NCBI GenBank assembly: GCA_964006375.1
Contig: OZ023267.1
Coordinates: 33,103,266 to 33,167,265, forward strand
DNA from: Tillus elongatus
Taxonomy: Eukaryota; Arthropoda; Insecta; Coleoptera; Cleridae
DNA: 64,000 nt
Direction: 5' to 3'
Shown here: in pieces, positions 1 through 11,704 of the stretch
Layout: each line of letters opens with the position of its first letter
Numbering within the stretch: the stretch's first letter is position 1
Position numbers and translations under genes: made by a program
Notes under the pieces: generated by a model
The model's database searches: none
Told to the model about the DNA's origin: nothing
What the model saw: only the letters and a program-made list of their open reading frames with translations

Positions 1-850
1 TTACGCTAGATTCCGCGATCTCGACGTCGACGGATAGACGCGTGGGAACTGAGAAAAATATCCGAAAATTCGCTATAACTAAATACAATAAGACAAGCCT
101 AAAATGTTCTTACCTCGACTGCGTTCGGTAGAATTATTAGAATACGAAATTGTCTCAAACAACAACGGGACGGACGGTACTGTATTTTAACGTTTTGTTG
201 CAATTTTTATGAACAGACTTTTTATTTACTGAATCAAAATTCAAGTTATAGATTTCAACACGCTACGGCAAACGGTGAACTCTTTCTGCCTCTGGTCGTT
301 ATTTTTCTCTCCAGTCACCGGCTGAAAACCTTAATCGGTGGTAGATACCTTATCCTTATCTTCTACAGATACGTTTTTGCTCCGCCGCGATAATTCGAAA
401 ATGCGTACTTTTAAGAAATATTAATGATAAAATAATAATTTTTACTGCGTGGAATTTTTACCCGTGTGATTTATATTATAATTATTTTCGAACAGTTTCT
501 TTTGATATCTACAGCTGTTCTGAAAATATCTACTTCGTCACATGCTTTTCTAAAAGCTGGATTGGTAAGCGAGGACTAATAGAACGGCCTGCGAGATAAC
601 CAGATCTTACACCCCTGGATTATGTTTATGGGGTTATTCAAAGTCCGGAATCTGCGTCATAAGACCACCAAACCGAAAATCGCATTACACATCAAATTTG
701 GAATGGAACACTCTCTGGAGTCGAAAATAATTCTACAAGCTTAGCACAGAATTTTTTGGCATCTTGTTTTGTAACGGATATATCAGGCTTTGTCGTACTA
801 GATTGCAGATTATTTAGTGAATCATATAGACCTTTGGACTCTCAGCGTTG
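1..850. other. Unassigned AT-rich sequence
   Basis: No coding region or recognised repeat is visible. There is no long open frame, and I found no match to the repeat families seen elsewhere in the window. It could be host intergenic or intronic DNA or an old unrecognised element. Confidence 0.4.
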
Positions 851-1980
851 CGACTCTAATGTATGACTCTATTTTCTAATAGTTGCCCAAAAGGTTCGGA
901 CCTCTCATATAATCTACTATATTTTTGGGGGCTATTTTACCTATTTCCTGTGCTGCTAAATTCACCTCTACAAGATATTTGAGCCCCTTGCAAAACTGAG
1001 CCATGCAGTTGCATAGCAAATGTTCTGTTGTTTCTACTGCTTCAATGCAGGATCTTTTTTCCACTTTACCCATCTTCATAAGGTGATACCTCAGTAGGAC
1101 GTGTCCTGTAAATGTCCCGGGAGTGTACTCAAGTCATTCCTGTTCAATTCAACAAACAGTTCAGATGTCTCTGTTGATATGGTGATGAGCCGTTTTGCCT
1201 GCCTTAAGCGTGGCGTTTTCCTCCAGTATGACAGTGTCTCTTTCAAGTATCAACTTAATTTCTTACATGGCCACAATAGGGCTCCGGAGCATAGAATGGT
1301 GTTGTTGCTGCCCTTTTCACAAGGCTGCTTCCTCATCTCCTTCAATGCCTTTATGCTCTGGTACCCATATAAAAGTTAGTTTGTTGTTCGTAGGTGGTTG
1401 TATTGAGGATTTTTGTGCAGTCCCAGTTCAGCTTACACTCGGCTTTGAAAGACTTCTTTAGTACTGCCTGATTGTCCGAGTTGATGTAGATCCCTCTATT
1501 TCTGACTCTTCTTTGTATGCGCTTCTGTGCACACAGGCGTACAGCATGCATTTCTGCTTGGAAGATGGTGGAAGTTTTTCCTAGGCACTTAGCAACCCCA
1601 GTCCTGCTTCATCCATTTGCTTAGACCCGTCTGTATACCATACAGGTTGTTTGTTTGTCAGCCTTTTAGTGCCTCTGTAGCATGCTGGGCGGTCACTTAT
1701 GACCATGTCAAATGGAACTATGATGTACAGTTTAGCTGGAATTTGATCTGTTGGTTTGGAGAGTGACTTTAATGGAATAATTTCCAGGATCTTTAAGTGG
1801 TCGACCAAGTCTCTTGGTTTGAATTTGTCTGCTTGAAATAGTCTTGAGGCATTGGTCCTGCTTCCCTCTTTATTGTAAATTTGTATCTGTGTTTCAATCA
1901 GCGAGGGAAATTTTAAATTCAGTTTCCTCCTGTTCATTAATGGGACAAAAACTATCTTATGAAAATTGATATTAAACACC
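850..1980 (-). pseudogene. Degraded LINE fragment: RT C-terminus plus RNase H and Cys-rich tail
   Basis: This is the relic of a non-LTR retrotransposon ORF2 of the RNase H-bearing kind (I/R1/LOA-like). Reading the minus strand, an open piece at 1979-1581 ends in the RNase H opening motif WYTDGSK. The piece 1551-1351 carries the second RNase H block with SDNQAVLKKS. The piece around 1380-1290 reads WVPEHKGIEGDEEA, like the usual WVPGHxGxxGNExAD block. The piece 1079-876 has TTEHLLCNC, like the Cys/His tail after RNase H. The pieces are in different frames with several stops, so it is dead. The order of motifs is correct, which supports one decayed copy. Clade assignment is inference; no RT catalytic core is present. 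Confidence 0.75.
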
Positions 1981-1991
1981 CCCCCCCCCCT
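1979..1991. repeat. Poly-C run
   Basis: A run of about a dozen C at the 5' edge of the recognisable LINE homology (which is on the minus strand). It may mark the truncation junction of that LINE. Confidence 0.7.
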
Positions 1992-2737
1992 GTCTCACAC
2001 TAGTTCCTTACTATATCTGGGGCTGTTTGCTCTAAGCTGGATTTTATAGTACCGTGCTTACTATTATGATAATATCATCTGCGATCCATGGATTATCCTG
2101 TTCAGGTCAATGTAGCCATAAGTTAATCAACAACGAGCGACCGTAGCAGACTTGGTAGCACTCCTCCCTGACGACAATCTTTCGGCTCGCCATTGTTGCG
2201 TCTTATCATACTAATGAGAGAGCCTCTTAAATATTTGCTTCTTTGATCTCTATCTGTCGAGTTAATTCTGAAATTATGATATATTATATTATCAAGCCAA
2301 TTCTCGAAAATAATTTTTTCAATGTAACAGTTAAAAACCTGTTTCAGTTGAACAGATCAGATTGAGGTAACTTAGCTAAAGTTGAGCAACGTCAGACTGC
2401 GTCGCTTTCTAGATATCTGACCAGTTTGGGATCGCCTTCGGGTCAGGCAAAATTCGTGCATAAAGCTCCAGAACTACAGCAATTATGAGTATAACAAGAC
2501 ATGTTTTTCTTTTCTTTATTTGCCTGAACTTTTCAAAAATGGCTCTTAATTCGTCTAAAGAGTTTTTCTGTTAAAGCTATGTGAGGACGCTCTTTTCCTT
2601 TAAATGTGCTGGTGGGGATTTACCTTATCTCTATAATTGCCTTCACAATTAAGGTTCTTCCCGTAATACAATTTTTTAAGGTAAGCTGTCCAGTGTTTGG
2701 GAATATCCTTCTTTTCTGGTAATAAATTTTGATCGTT
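1992..2737. other. Unassigned sequence
   Basis: No gene or named repeat recognised. The sequence is moderately AT-rich and has no long frame. Its right edge meets the left hairpin of a TA-core foldback copy. Confidence 0.4.
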
Positions 2738-2852
2738 TTTAATAAATTTTCTTCAACAAATTCACTATTGAGGAGATCACCACTTTTGAATTTTGAAAAA
2801 ATTTCTTCAAATGAGCGCAAACTAGACCCCTAGAACACATCCGGGGTCAGTT

Positions 2853-2855
<3 letters not shown>

Positions 2856-2939
<84 letters not shown>
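2856..2939. repeat. (TA)n microsatellite inside copy A
   Basis: About 42 uninterrupted TA units followed by TGTGTGTG. It sits exactly where the TA array lies in other copies of the family. Confidence 0.95.
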
Positions 2940-2942
<3 letters not shown>

Positions 2943-3590
2943 GTGTGCATCTCACCGACAACTTAAAAAATTATGTGCCGATTTTGATTAAATTTTGTGA
3001 GTAGCTTCCTTTTGCAAGTGGCTTGCATAAGCTCGTTAGCCAGGAAAATCGGCGCAGGTTTACCGAACAAATTTTATATCTGGAAATAACAAAGTAGGGG
3101 AAACCAGATTTGGTGCGCGTGTTTGTATGGCAACCATGTACCAAAATCTAGGTTTGTAAGTTAAAAGACAAAAAAGTTATAGGCATTTAAAGAAAAAAAA
3201 TGGGGTTTTCCTTAAAACCTCAAAGTCGCGTTTTGAAACGTCAAAATTGGCAACATTTAAGCAAAGAACCTGAAACAAATATGGGTTATGCAAAGATGTG
3301 TCGCAAGAAGAGTGTACTATAAACCCTTAAGTTTCAGCTTCAACCCTTATTTTCCTTCATTTTACTAAAACGTTTCCAGAAACTTCATTTCAAACGGACC
3401 CTTTTCCTGATGCTTTGGCAGTAGTTTTATTTAGGTTTATATACGGTCTATAATTTTTAGCTAATTTTCGTAGATAAAATTCGTTAATGAGGAGACCGCG
3501 ACTTTTGAATTTTAAAAAGATGTCTTCAAATGAGTCCAAACTAGGCCCCCTACAATCCATACTCGGGTTCAATTTCACTTTTTATATCTC

Positions 3591-3837
<247 letters not shown>

Positions 3838-4078
3838 GGTAACGCATTTCTACGATAAAGTCAATCTAATTGTTATTAAAAAGATACGAGAACAATTGTA
3901 TACGATAATTATAGAGTGTCTTAGCGGCATCTTATAAATTTATTTTGACTATCACAGGATAGCCCATAAGTCGCTGATGATACCTAATTATTATTTTTTC
4001 AAAGATCCGTTATAATATTGCATTTTTCTACGAAATATTATGAATTAAAAGAAAATAATCGAGACTCAGTAAGTGCGT

Positions 4079-4822
4079 GCAACGGTCTTTCAGGCCGAAA
4101 TGTACGCCATACTGCACTGTGTGCAGGAGAACAAGAGGAAGAGCTACAACAACAAGCGGATCCTCATAGCCACATGCAGCCAGGCAGCGCTTAAGGCACT
4201 AAGTTGCCCAAGGGTAAATTCCTGGCTATTGAGTGAGTGCTGAAACGAGACGAACGACCTGGCTGGGCAGAATGATGTCACCCTCATCTCGGTGCTGAGT
4301 CAGCCAGGGGTGAAAGGCAATGAAGAAGCTGACAGCCTCGCGAAGAGAGGGTCAGCAGAACCATTTATGGGATCAGAACCGGCTCTGGGCGTGACAAAGG
4401 GCACTGCCAGGGGAGCCATTAAGTCATGGGTCAGAAACCAACACAAAGTGTACTGGGCAGGCTGTACAGGGCTCAGACATGGGAAGTCAATAATTGACGG
4501 ACCCAGTTTAGAGAGAGCTGTGGAGCTGCTAAATCTTAGCAGAGGACAGCACAGAAACATAACAGGTCTCTTGACGGGACACATGGCCGTCAAGAAACAC
4601 CTGCATAAAATGGGGTGGTTCAAGGGGGACCCCGCATGCAGACTTTGCGGCGAGGGAGAGGAAGCAGCCCAGCACATCTTGTGCAAGTGTAAAGCTCTGG
4701 ACCGCAGAAGACAACTGATCTGCGGTCAGTCTAGACCGGAGACAGAGCATTATAAAACTTTACCCTACCAATCGCTGTGCAGACTAGTTCAAGGCACAGT
4801 GATTTTGGAGTGGGTGGAGTAA
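4079..4822 (+). pseudogene. LINE RNase H domain and C-terminal Cys motif (truncated ORF2)
   Basis: The translation begins in RNase H (TVFQAEMYAILHCVQENK). It continues through ILIATCSQAALKAL, where the usual TDSQ aspartate is now Cys, and through a block resembling WVPGHxxxKGNEEADSL in which WVPGH has decayed to VLSQP. The open part (4292-4822) ends with CRLCGEGEEAAQHILCKC, the CCHC-like tail typical of R1/I/LOA-type ORF2 proteins. Everything 5' of RNase H (endonuclease and RT) is missing, so the piece cannot be functional. There is a stop just before 4292. Confidence 0.8.
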
Positions 4823-4904
4823 AAAGGCTAAGGGCATGCACAATAAAATAAGGGTTGCGGTGCTGTCGGGGCGGCAAGGCCGCAGACGAGCCCTGAGGGT
4901 AAAA
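4079..4904 (+). mobile_element. 5'-truncated LINE insertion (RNase H/tail segment)
   Basis: A 3'-terminal LINE fragment lies inside the right module of copy A, flanked by an 8-bp direct repeat with one mismatch: AAGTGCGT at 4071-4078 and AAGTGCAT at 4905-4912. The right module in other copies reads AAGTGCGTTATGG without interruption, so the empty site is known. The 3' end is GAGCCCTGAGGGT followed by A residues. The shared 3' end with the fragments at 6966 and 9872 (GACGAGCCCTGA) shows one LINE family. Confidence 0.85.
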
Positions 4905-5204
4905 AAGTGCATTTTGGTAGCAAATTTTCATTAAATGCGTCAAACTTGAATAACTCAGTTTGATATTACCCTAAGGTTCGTTGGTTAGGAGAACAGGTTA
5001 CTCGGAAACATTATAAGTTTACTTTCGGATAATTTTTGTACATTTTCAAACAATAAGTTTTTTTGATAAACTGGGGTACACTGTTTCTGCTATATAGGTC
5101 ATACCTGTAACCAAATTGATGCATGCTTGCATTGAAGAGACATATTTGCTGCTATTAAAAAGATTTTTATGAAAATTCACTTCCATAACGCACTTGCTGC
5201 GTCC

Positions 5205-5767
5205 AGACTTTTCTTTATAATTACGCAGTTTTTTTAAAACTTACTGAAAAGCTTTATATAACCGTTTAACCGTCACTTTTTCGATTTTTTTAGAATTTCT
5301 TAGCATTATTATTATTTATATTGGTTTTCTATGTGATTAAATTTAAGGTTTGTGTATTTTTACCTTCCTTACCTTTCTCTAACAAACACGTTCTTGTATC
5401 AATATTGATATTGCTGATGTAGTCCACGGTCCCTTGATTCCAGTTCATAAAATGTAAAGCAATTTAATCAAAGAGCTTTTCCTTGCACTAGTAATAATGA
5501 AGGCCGTTTTAAATACCAGCTGTGACTTATTTGTCAATTTTCCGTTTAACTTAAACGCCACGGTTTTGAGGTTAATAATCTTATCCTTGAATTTCTGCCA
5601 ACGCATGAGAATATATTGCTTGATAAAATATAAATTTAGTTTATTGAACCTAACGCTAAAATTATTTTGTTAAAAATGTTGGCTACAAATCGCAGGCAAT
5701 CCTTTCCTTATGTTCATTAATGTAATTATTTATTTTTATAATATAAGACAGGTCAAAGTTCTTTTTG
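5205..5767. other. Unassigned AT-rich sequence
   Basis: No gene or shared repeat recognised between the end of copy A and the start of the tandem duplication. Confidence 0.4.
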
Positions 5768-5950
5768 ATTTGTTATAATATGAGAAAGCTGAAAGTTCTT
5801 TTCGGTTTTTTAACAACTTTCGGACACGCTGCACAACTGCAAAATCCGAATAATCATATTAATAATACAATTTGGCAAACAATTACAGCGTGTTGTACAA
5901 ATACGCAAAAGCGTGGGGTTGTAAGACCTCAATTTTAAACATTTAAGTTA

Positions 5951-6367
5951 GAGCTTTGTTGGTCCAGTGGTGAGAACGTGTGTCCCTGGATCCAAGGGTA
6001 CTAGATTGGATTCCCGGGTTGTCCTTTCACTTTTTCAGTACATATTGTTAAATGAACATCAACCGAGGTTTCATTTCTGAACGTCACTTCGTCTGGGATT
6101 ACCATAATTAAACGTTGAATGAAACGGCTTCTCATCCAAACCGAGGTTGTATAATTGTGTTCGACCAAGTTGAACATCTCCACGTTTCGCCCTTCAGAGG
6201 GGGCGTATAGTCGGTGCCGTGTTCCAGGCGATGTTGAGTACGTAAAATATTTCTACCCTGCTGGCAGAAAAGCAGGGGTTCGGCAAAATTTCCAGGATAA
6301 AGAGGTGAAACTTCTCCCTGGCGTCGCCAATTGGCCATAGTCGCGTAAATAGACCGACGTTAAAAAA
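5951..6367 (+). mobile_element. tRNA-derived SINE (unit 1)
   Basis: A tRNA-like head has an A-box-like TGGTCCAGTGG (5960-5970) and a B-box-like AGATTGGATTCCC (6003-6015). The body is shared with the copy at 20224 (TTTTTCAGTACA, CATCAACCG, TTCGCCCTTCAGAGGGGGCG) and the 3' end is GACGTTAAA. Pol III promoter function is inferred from the boxes. The two short frames predicted over it on either strand are not genes. Confidence 0.75.
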
Positions 6368-6952
6368 CGTGTAAGCATCTAAACGAGCTATTAACAAATA
6401 GTTGAGATTTTGTATAAAGCTACAGAGAAGACAAGAACAAATATCTCCTAGGGATGAATATGTGGATAGCCCAGGTAAATTAAAATGAACATATAGATTA
6501 TTGGTGTTTTAATAGACAAAACAGTGTGCGTTAATTATCTTTGTGAAAACTGCATAAAAACATGATGCTACGGAAATAATTACTGTAAAAAACTGTGTTT
6601 CCGGGGTTCGTGTAACCTGTGCTGCTGGAAAATCAGACCATAAATATTAGAACACTGATCGAGATTCATAAAACTGTAAATTGGAAATTCAAATAAAAAT
6701 TAGCTTTGCATTTTTTTCATGCTCGACGGGTTCACATTTAAACAATGAATCTATAGTGATATTGAAATACAGATCCTGTCATTATTATTATTGGTTCTCG
6801 AAAACTAAAACTTGGGCACAATTAGTTACCGTCTGACTATTATGAGATGTCATATAGATGAATATATAGAATTTATGTTATGAGATTTGTACCAATTTTT
6901 GGTTCTTTAAAAATCTGACAAGTTTGCAATAAAATCAGGTTAATGTCAGATT
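6368..6952. other. Unassigned sequence inside the duplicated unit
   Basis: No coding frame or recognised repeat. It is repeated at 9274-9858. Confidence 0.4.
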
Positions 6953-7516
6953 ATGGGTAATTTTCGGATCCTCATAGCCACAGACAGCCAGGCAGCCCTT
7001 AAGGCTCTAAGTAGCCCATGGGTAAATTCCAGGCTGGTAAGTGAATGCCAAGACGAGACGAACGACCTGTCTGGGCAGAATGAGGTCACCCTCATCTGGG
7101 TGCCGGGTCACTCAGTGGTCAAAGGCAATGAAGAAGCTGACAGTCTCGTGAAGAGAAGATCAGCAGAACCATTTATGGGACCAAAAGCGGCCCTCTGCGT
7201 ATCGACAGGCACGGCCAGGGGAACCATCAAGTGCTGGGTCAGGAAACAGCACAAGGCATACTGGGCAGATTGTCCAGGGCGCAAACACGGCAAATCATTA
7301 ATTGGGCAAGCCAGTCCAAAGAGAGCTGTGGAGCTGCTAAATCTTAGCAGTGGACAGCTCAGAAACACAACAGGTCTCTTGACGGGACACATGGCCGTCA
7401 AGAAACACCTGCATAAAATGGCGCATTTGATGGAGACCAGGCATGCAGACTCTGCGGCGAGGGGGCCTAGCACATCTTGTGCGAGTGTAAAGCTCTGGAT
7501 TGCAAAACGCAACTGA
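6953..7516 (+). pseudogene. LINE RNase H domain fragment (187 codons)
   Basis: The frame reads through an RNase H domain core: ILIATDSQAALKAL (catalytic Asp intact) and LIWVPGHSVVKGNEEADSL (His, Gly and Asp of the last block present). A LLTGHMAVKKHLHKM tail follows, then a frameshift destroys the Cys-rich end. The apparent start ATG and the first four codons come from the target-site duplication, not from the LINE, so the frame is a chance chimera. RT and endonuclease are missing. Confidence 0.8.
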
Positions 7517-7704
7517 TCTGCGGTCAGCCTAGACCGGAGACCGAGCAATATAAAACTTCACCCTACCAATTGCTGTGCAGACTAGTTCATGGCACAGTGA
7601 TTTTGGAATGGGTGGAGTAGAGACAAAGGGCATGCATAATAAGCCACAAGCTGCGGTGCTATCGGGGCGACAAAGACGCGGACGAGCCCTGATGGAGAAA
7701 AAAA
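6966..7704 (+). mobile_element. 5'-truncated LINE insertion with perfect 13-bp target duplication (unit 1)
   Basis: ATGGGTAATTTTC occurs directly before (6953-6965) and directly after (7705-7717) this 739-bp segment. The inserted sequence starts inside RNase H (GGATCCTCATAGCCACAGAC) and ends GACGAGCCCTGATGGAG plus an A tract. These are the marks of target-primed reverse transcription with 5' truncation. It belongs to the same LINE family as 4079-4904. Confidence 0.9.
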
Positions 7705-7717
7705 ATGGGTAATTTTC

Positions 7718-8577
7718 TGCGAATCTTTTAGTCGAATGAAGAATAACAGCTATTGAAACAGAAATATGGGACCCTGTTAAGCACACTTCCTGCAACGCTC
7801 ATTATGCAAAACCTGCTTTCGTTTTAGAATATTTGTTTAATAATCACTAATTTGGACGTTTCAAATCGCAAGTTTAAATTTTTAGAAAATAAATCATAAA
7901 TTTATGAAAGCATTTTTTTTGTAATTTTACCATTTGTGCACACGACAAAGCTGAAGCTTCGTCTGTTATATGCAATGCATCTTGCTAATTATATATAGTG
8001 TGTGTCAATTAAAAGTTACCGTCTGGTAAATACCGGCATTGAAAAAAAGACAATTCAAAGACTAAAGACCAATATAAAGACCGGAAGCATGCTGATTTTC
8101 TACGACCCAAAAACGTCGTCTTTACAAGGCTGGCTGACAAGGTTTCACTTCAATTTTAGCATGAAGATTAATATATACAGACTGTGCCAATTAAAACTCC
8201 CCACATAGAAAATTTAAAAAAAATATTAAAAAATCCGAGACACGTCGACTTTGTTTTTAAGGGGGACACATGATCGCGTAAGTTTTGGTGTTTTGGAACT
8301 TACCACTTTGGCAGGGGCGAAAATTAGCCTTGAATTTTAAATGCCACCCTACGTTGAGTGGCACCTCAACCATTTTCAATTCTGCATATGATAAAATAAG
8401 GATTTAGTAATATTGTTTTGAATATGGCAATACAATCATTAATTAAGGAATATGATATTAATCAATAAATAATGTTATTATTTAATTAAATGTTAAAATT
8501 GTTTTTCCTCCACTTCTATGCAAGTATAAAATCTTCGCTCCATTTCTTTCTGCTCAAGGCAAAATACGATTTTTAGT
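7718..8577. other. Unassigned AT-rich sequence inside the duplicated unit
   Basis: No gene recognised; short frames only. The duplicate lies at 10624-11483. Confidence 0.4.
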
Positions 8578-8673
8578 GAATTTTCATTATGAAAATAACT
8601 AATAGAGAGGTATCGATAGTGAGACTTTCGGAAAATTTCTTCAAATGAGCGCGAATTAGGGCCTCTGGACCAC
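8578..8673 (+). mobile_element. TA-core foldback left block, cut by the duplication junction
   Basis: The left hairpin region (TTAGTGAATTTTC at about 8573) and the TTTCTTCAAATGAGCGCGAA block are present. The sequence then jumps to the start of duplication unit 2 in place of the TA array. Confidence 0.7.
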
Positions 8674-8856
8674 ATTTGTTATAATATGAGAAAGCTGAAA
8701 GTTCTTTTCGGTTTTTTAACAACTTTCGGACACGCTGCACAACTGCAAAATCCGAATAATCATATTAATAATACAATTTGGCAAACAATTACAGCGTGTT
8801 GTACAAATACGCAAAAGCGTGGGGTTGTAAGACCTCAATTTTAAACATTTAAGTTA

Positions 8857-9273
8857 GAGCTTTGTTGGTCCAGTGGTGAGAACGTGTGTCCCTGGATCCA
8901 AGGGTACTAGATTGGATTCCCGGGTTGTCCTTTCACTTTTTCAGTACATATTGTTAAATGAACATCAACCGAGGTTTCATTTCTGAACGTCACTTCGTCT
9001 GGGATTACCATAATTAAACGTTGAATGAAACGGCTTCTCATCCAAACCGAGGTTGTATAATTGTGTTCGACCAAGTTGAACATCTCCACGTTTCGCCCTT
9101 CAGAGGGGGCGTATAGTCGGTGCCGTGTTCCAGGCGATGTTGAGTACGTAAAATATTTCTACCCTGCTGGCAGAAAAGCAGGGGTTCGGCAAAATTTCCA
9201 GGATAAAGAGGTGAAACTTCTCCCTGGCGTCGCCAATTGGCCATAGTCGCGTAAATAGACCGACGTTAAAAAA
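8857..9273 (+). mobile_element. tRNA-derived SINE (unit 2)
   Basis: Exact duplicate of the SINE at 5951, carried by the tandem duplication rather than by a separate insertion. A-box-like and B-box-like motifs lie at 8866-8876 and 8909-8921. Confidence 0.75.
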
Positions 9274-9858
9274 CGTGTAAGCATCTAAACGAGCTATTAA
9301 CAAATAGTTGAGATTTTGTATAAAGCTACAGAGAAGACAAGAACAAATATCTCCTAGGGATGAATATGTGGATAGCCCAGGTAAATTAAAATGAACATAT
9401 AGATTATTGGTGTTTTAATAGACAAAACAGTGTGCGTTAATTATCTTTGTGAAAACTGCATAAAAACATGATGCTACGGAAATAATTACTGTAAAAAACT
9501 GTGTTTCCGGGGTTCGTGTAACCTGTGCTGCTGGAAAATCAGACCATAAATATTAGAACACTGATCGAGATTCATAAAACTGTAAATTGGAAATTCAAAT
9601 AAAAATTAGCTTTGCATTTTTTTCATGCTCGACGGGTTCACATTTAAACAATGAATCTATAGTGATATTGAAATACAGATCCTGTCATTATTATTATTGG
9701 TTCTCGAAAACTAAAACTTGGGCACAATTAGTTACCGTCTGACTATTATGAGATGTCATATAGATGAATATATAGAATTTATGTTATGAGATTTGTACCA
9801 ATTTTTGGTTCTTTAAAAATCTGACAAGTTTGCAATAAAATCAGGTTAATGTCAGATT

Positions 9859-10422
9859 ATGGGTAATTTTCGGATCCTCATAGCCACAGACAGCCAGGCA
9901 GCCCTTAAGGCTCTAAGTAGCCCATGGGTAAATTCCAGGCTGGTAAGTGAATGCCAAGACGAGACGAACGACCTGTCTGGGCAGAATGAGGTCACCCTCA
10001 TCTGGGTGCCGGGTCACTCAGTGGTCAAAGGCAATGAAGAAGCTGACAGTCTCGTGAAGAGAAGATCAGCAGAACCATTTATGGGACCAAAAGCGGCCCT
10101 CTGCGTATCGACAGGCACGGCCAGGGGAACCATCAAGTGCTGGGTCAGGAAACAGCACAAGGCATACTGGGCAGATTGTCCAGGGCGCAAACACGGCAAA
10201 TCATTAATTGGGCAAGCCAGTCCAAAGAGAGCTGTGGAGCTGCTAAATCTTAGCAGTGGACAGCTCAGAAACACAACAGGTCTCTTGACGGGACACATGG
10301 CCGTCAAGAAACACCTGCATAAAATGGCGCATTTGATGGAGACCAGGCATGCAGACTCTGCGGCGAGGGGGCCTAGCACATCTTGTGCGAGTGTAAAGCT
10401 CTGGATTGCAAAACGCAACTGA
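9859..10422 (+). pseudogene. LINE RNase H domain fragment (duplicate)
   Basis: Same 187-codon frame as at 6953-7516, with no amino-acid difference seen. It is non-functional for the same reasons: truncated 5' end, target-derived start codon and frameshifted tail. Confidence 0.8.
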
Positions 10423-10610
10423 TCTGCGGTCAGCCTAGACCGGAGACCGAGCAATATAAAACTTCACCCTACCAATTGCTGTGCAGACTAGTTCATGGCA
10501 CAGTGATTTTGGAATGGGTGGAGTAGAGACAAAGGGCATGCATAATAAGCCAGAAGCTGCGGTGCTATCGGGGCGACAAAGACGCGGACGAGCCCTGATG
10601 GAGAAAAAAA
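9872..10610 (+). mobile_element. 5'-truncated LINE insertion (unit 2 duplicate)
   Basis: Duplicate of 6966-7704 produced by the tandem duplication. The flanking ATGGGTAATTTTC repeats are at 9859-9871 and 10611-10623. Confidence 0.9.
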
Positions 10611-11483
10611 ATGGGTAATTTTCTGCGAATCTTTTAGTCGAATGAAGAATAACAGCTATTGAAACAGAAATATGGGACCCTGTTAAGCACACTTCCTGCA
10701 ACGCTCATTATGCAAAACCTGCTTTCGTTTTAGAATATTTGTTTAATAATCACTAATTTGGACGTTTCAAATCGCAAGTTTAAATTTTTAGAAAATAAAT
10801 CATAAATTTATGAAAGCATTTTTTTTGTAATTTTACCATTTGTGCACACGACAAAGCTGAAGCTTCGTCTGTTATATGCAATGCATCTTGCTAATTATAT
10901 ATAGTGTGTGTCAATTAAAAGTTACCGTCTGGTAAATACCGGCATTGAAAAAAAGACAATTCAAAGACTAAAGACCAATATAAAGACCGGAAGCATGCTG
11001 ATTTTCTACGACCCAAAAACGTCGTCTTTACAAGGCTGGCTGACAAGGTTTCACTTCAATTTTAGCATGAAGATTAATATATACAGACTGTGCCAATTAA
11101 AACTCCCCACATAGAAAATTTAAAAAAAATATTAAAAAATCCGAGACACGTCGACTTTGTTTTTAAGGGGGACACATGATCGCGTAAGTTTTGGTGTTTT
11201 GGAACTTACCACTTTGGCAGGGGCGAAAATTAGCCTTGAATTTTAAATGCCACCCTACGTTGAGTGGCACCTCAACCATTTTCAATTCTGCATATGATAA
11301 AATAAGGATTTAGTAATATTGTTTTGAATATGGCAATACAATCATTAATTAAGGAATATGATATTAATCAATAAATAATGTTATTATTTAATTAAATGTT
11401 AAAATTGTTTTTCCTCCACTTCTATGCAAGTATAAAATCTTCGCTCCATTTCTTTCTGCTCAAGGCAAAATACGATTTTTAGT

Positions 11484-11606
11484 GAATTTTCATTATGAAA
11501 ATAACTAATAGAGAGGTATCGATAGTGAGACTTTCGGAAAATTTCTTCAAATGAGCGCGAATTAGGGCCTCTGGACCACATTTCCATGGTCAGCTAAAAT
11601 GTTTAG

Positions 11607-11702
<96 letters not shown>
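11484..11702 (+). mobile_element. TA-core foldback left block and TA array, interrupted by a mariner-type element
   Basis: The same left block as at 8578 here continues to its (TA)n array (11613-11702). A DD41D element starts directly in the array, and the family body resumes after that element at 13557. Confidence 0.75.

Positions 11703-11704
<2 letters not shown>

Larger units (their letters stand above)
5768..8673. repeat. Tandem duplication, unit 1 (2906 bp)
   Basis: Unit 1 is repeated head to tail at 8674-11579 with a constant offset of 2906. The only difference I found is C7647 versus G10553. Both breakpoints carry ATTT (5768-5771, 8674-8677, 11580-11583), a 4-bp microhomology. Each unit contains a SINE, a LINE RNase H fragment and the left block of a TA-core foldback element. 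Confidence 0.95.
8674..11579. repeat. Tandem duplication, unit 2 (2906 bp)
   Basis: Second copy of 5768-8673, nearly identical. The near absence of differences means a very recent duplication or an assembly artefact. The window alone cannot decide between these. Confidence 0.95.

Noticed and set aside
4300..4686. Minus-strand frames opposite the RNase H fragments (also 7108-7548, 10014-10454)
   Set aside because: Shadows of the plus-strand LINE coding sequence.
5951..6020. Possible tRNA gene at the SINE head (also 8857, 20224)
   Set aside because: The A and B boxes are present, but the region does not fold as a full cloverleaf and continues into a repeated SINE body.
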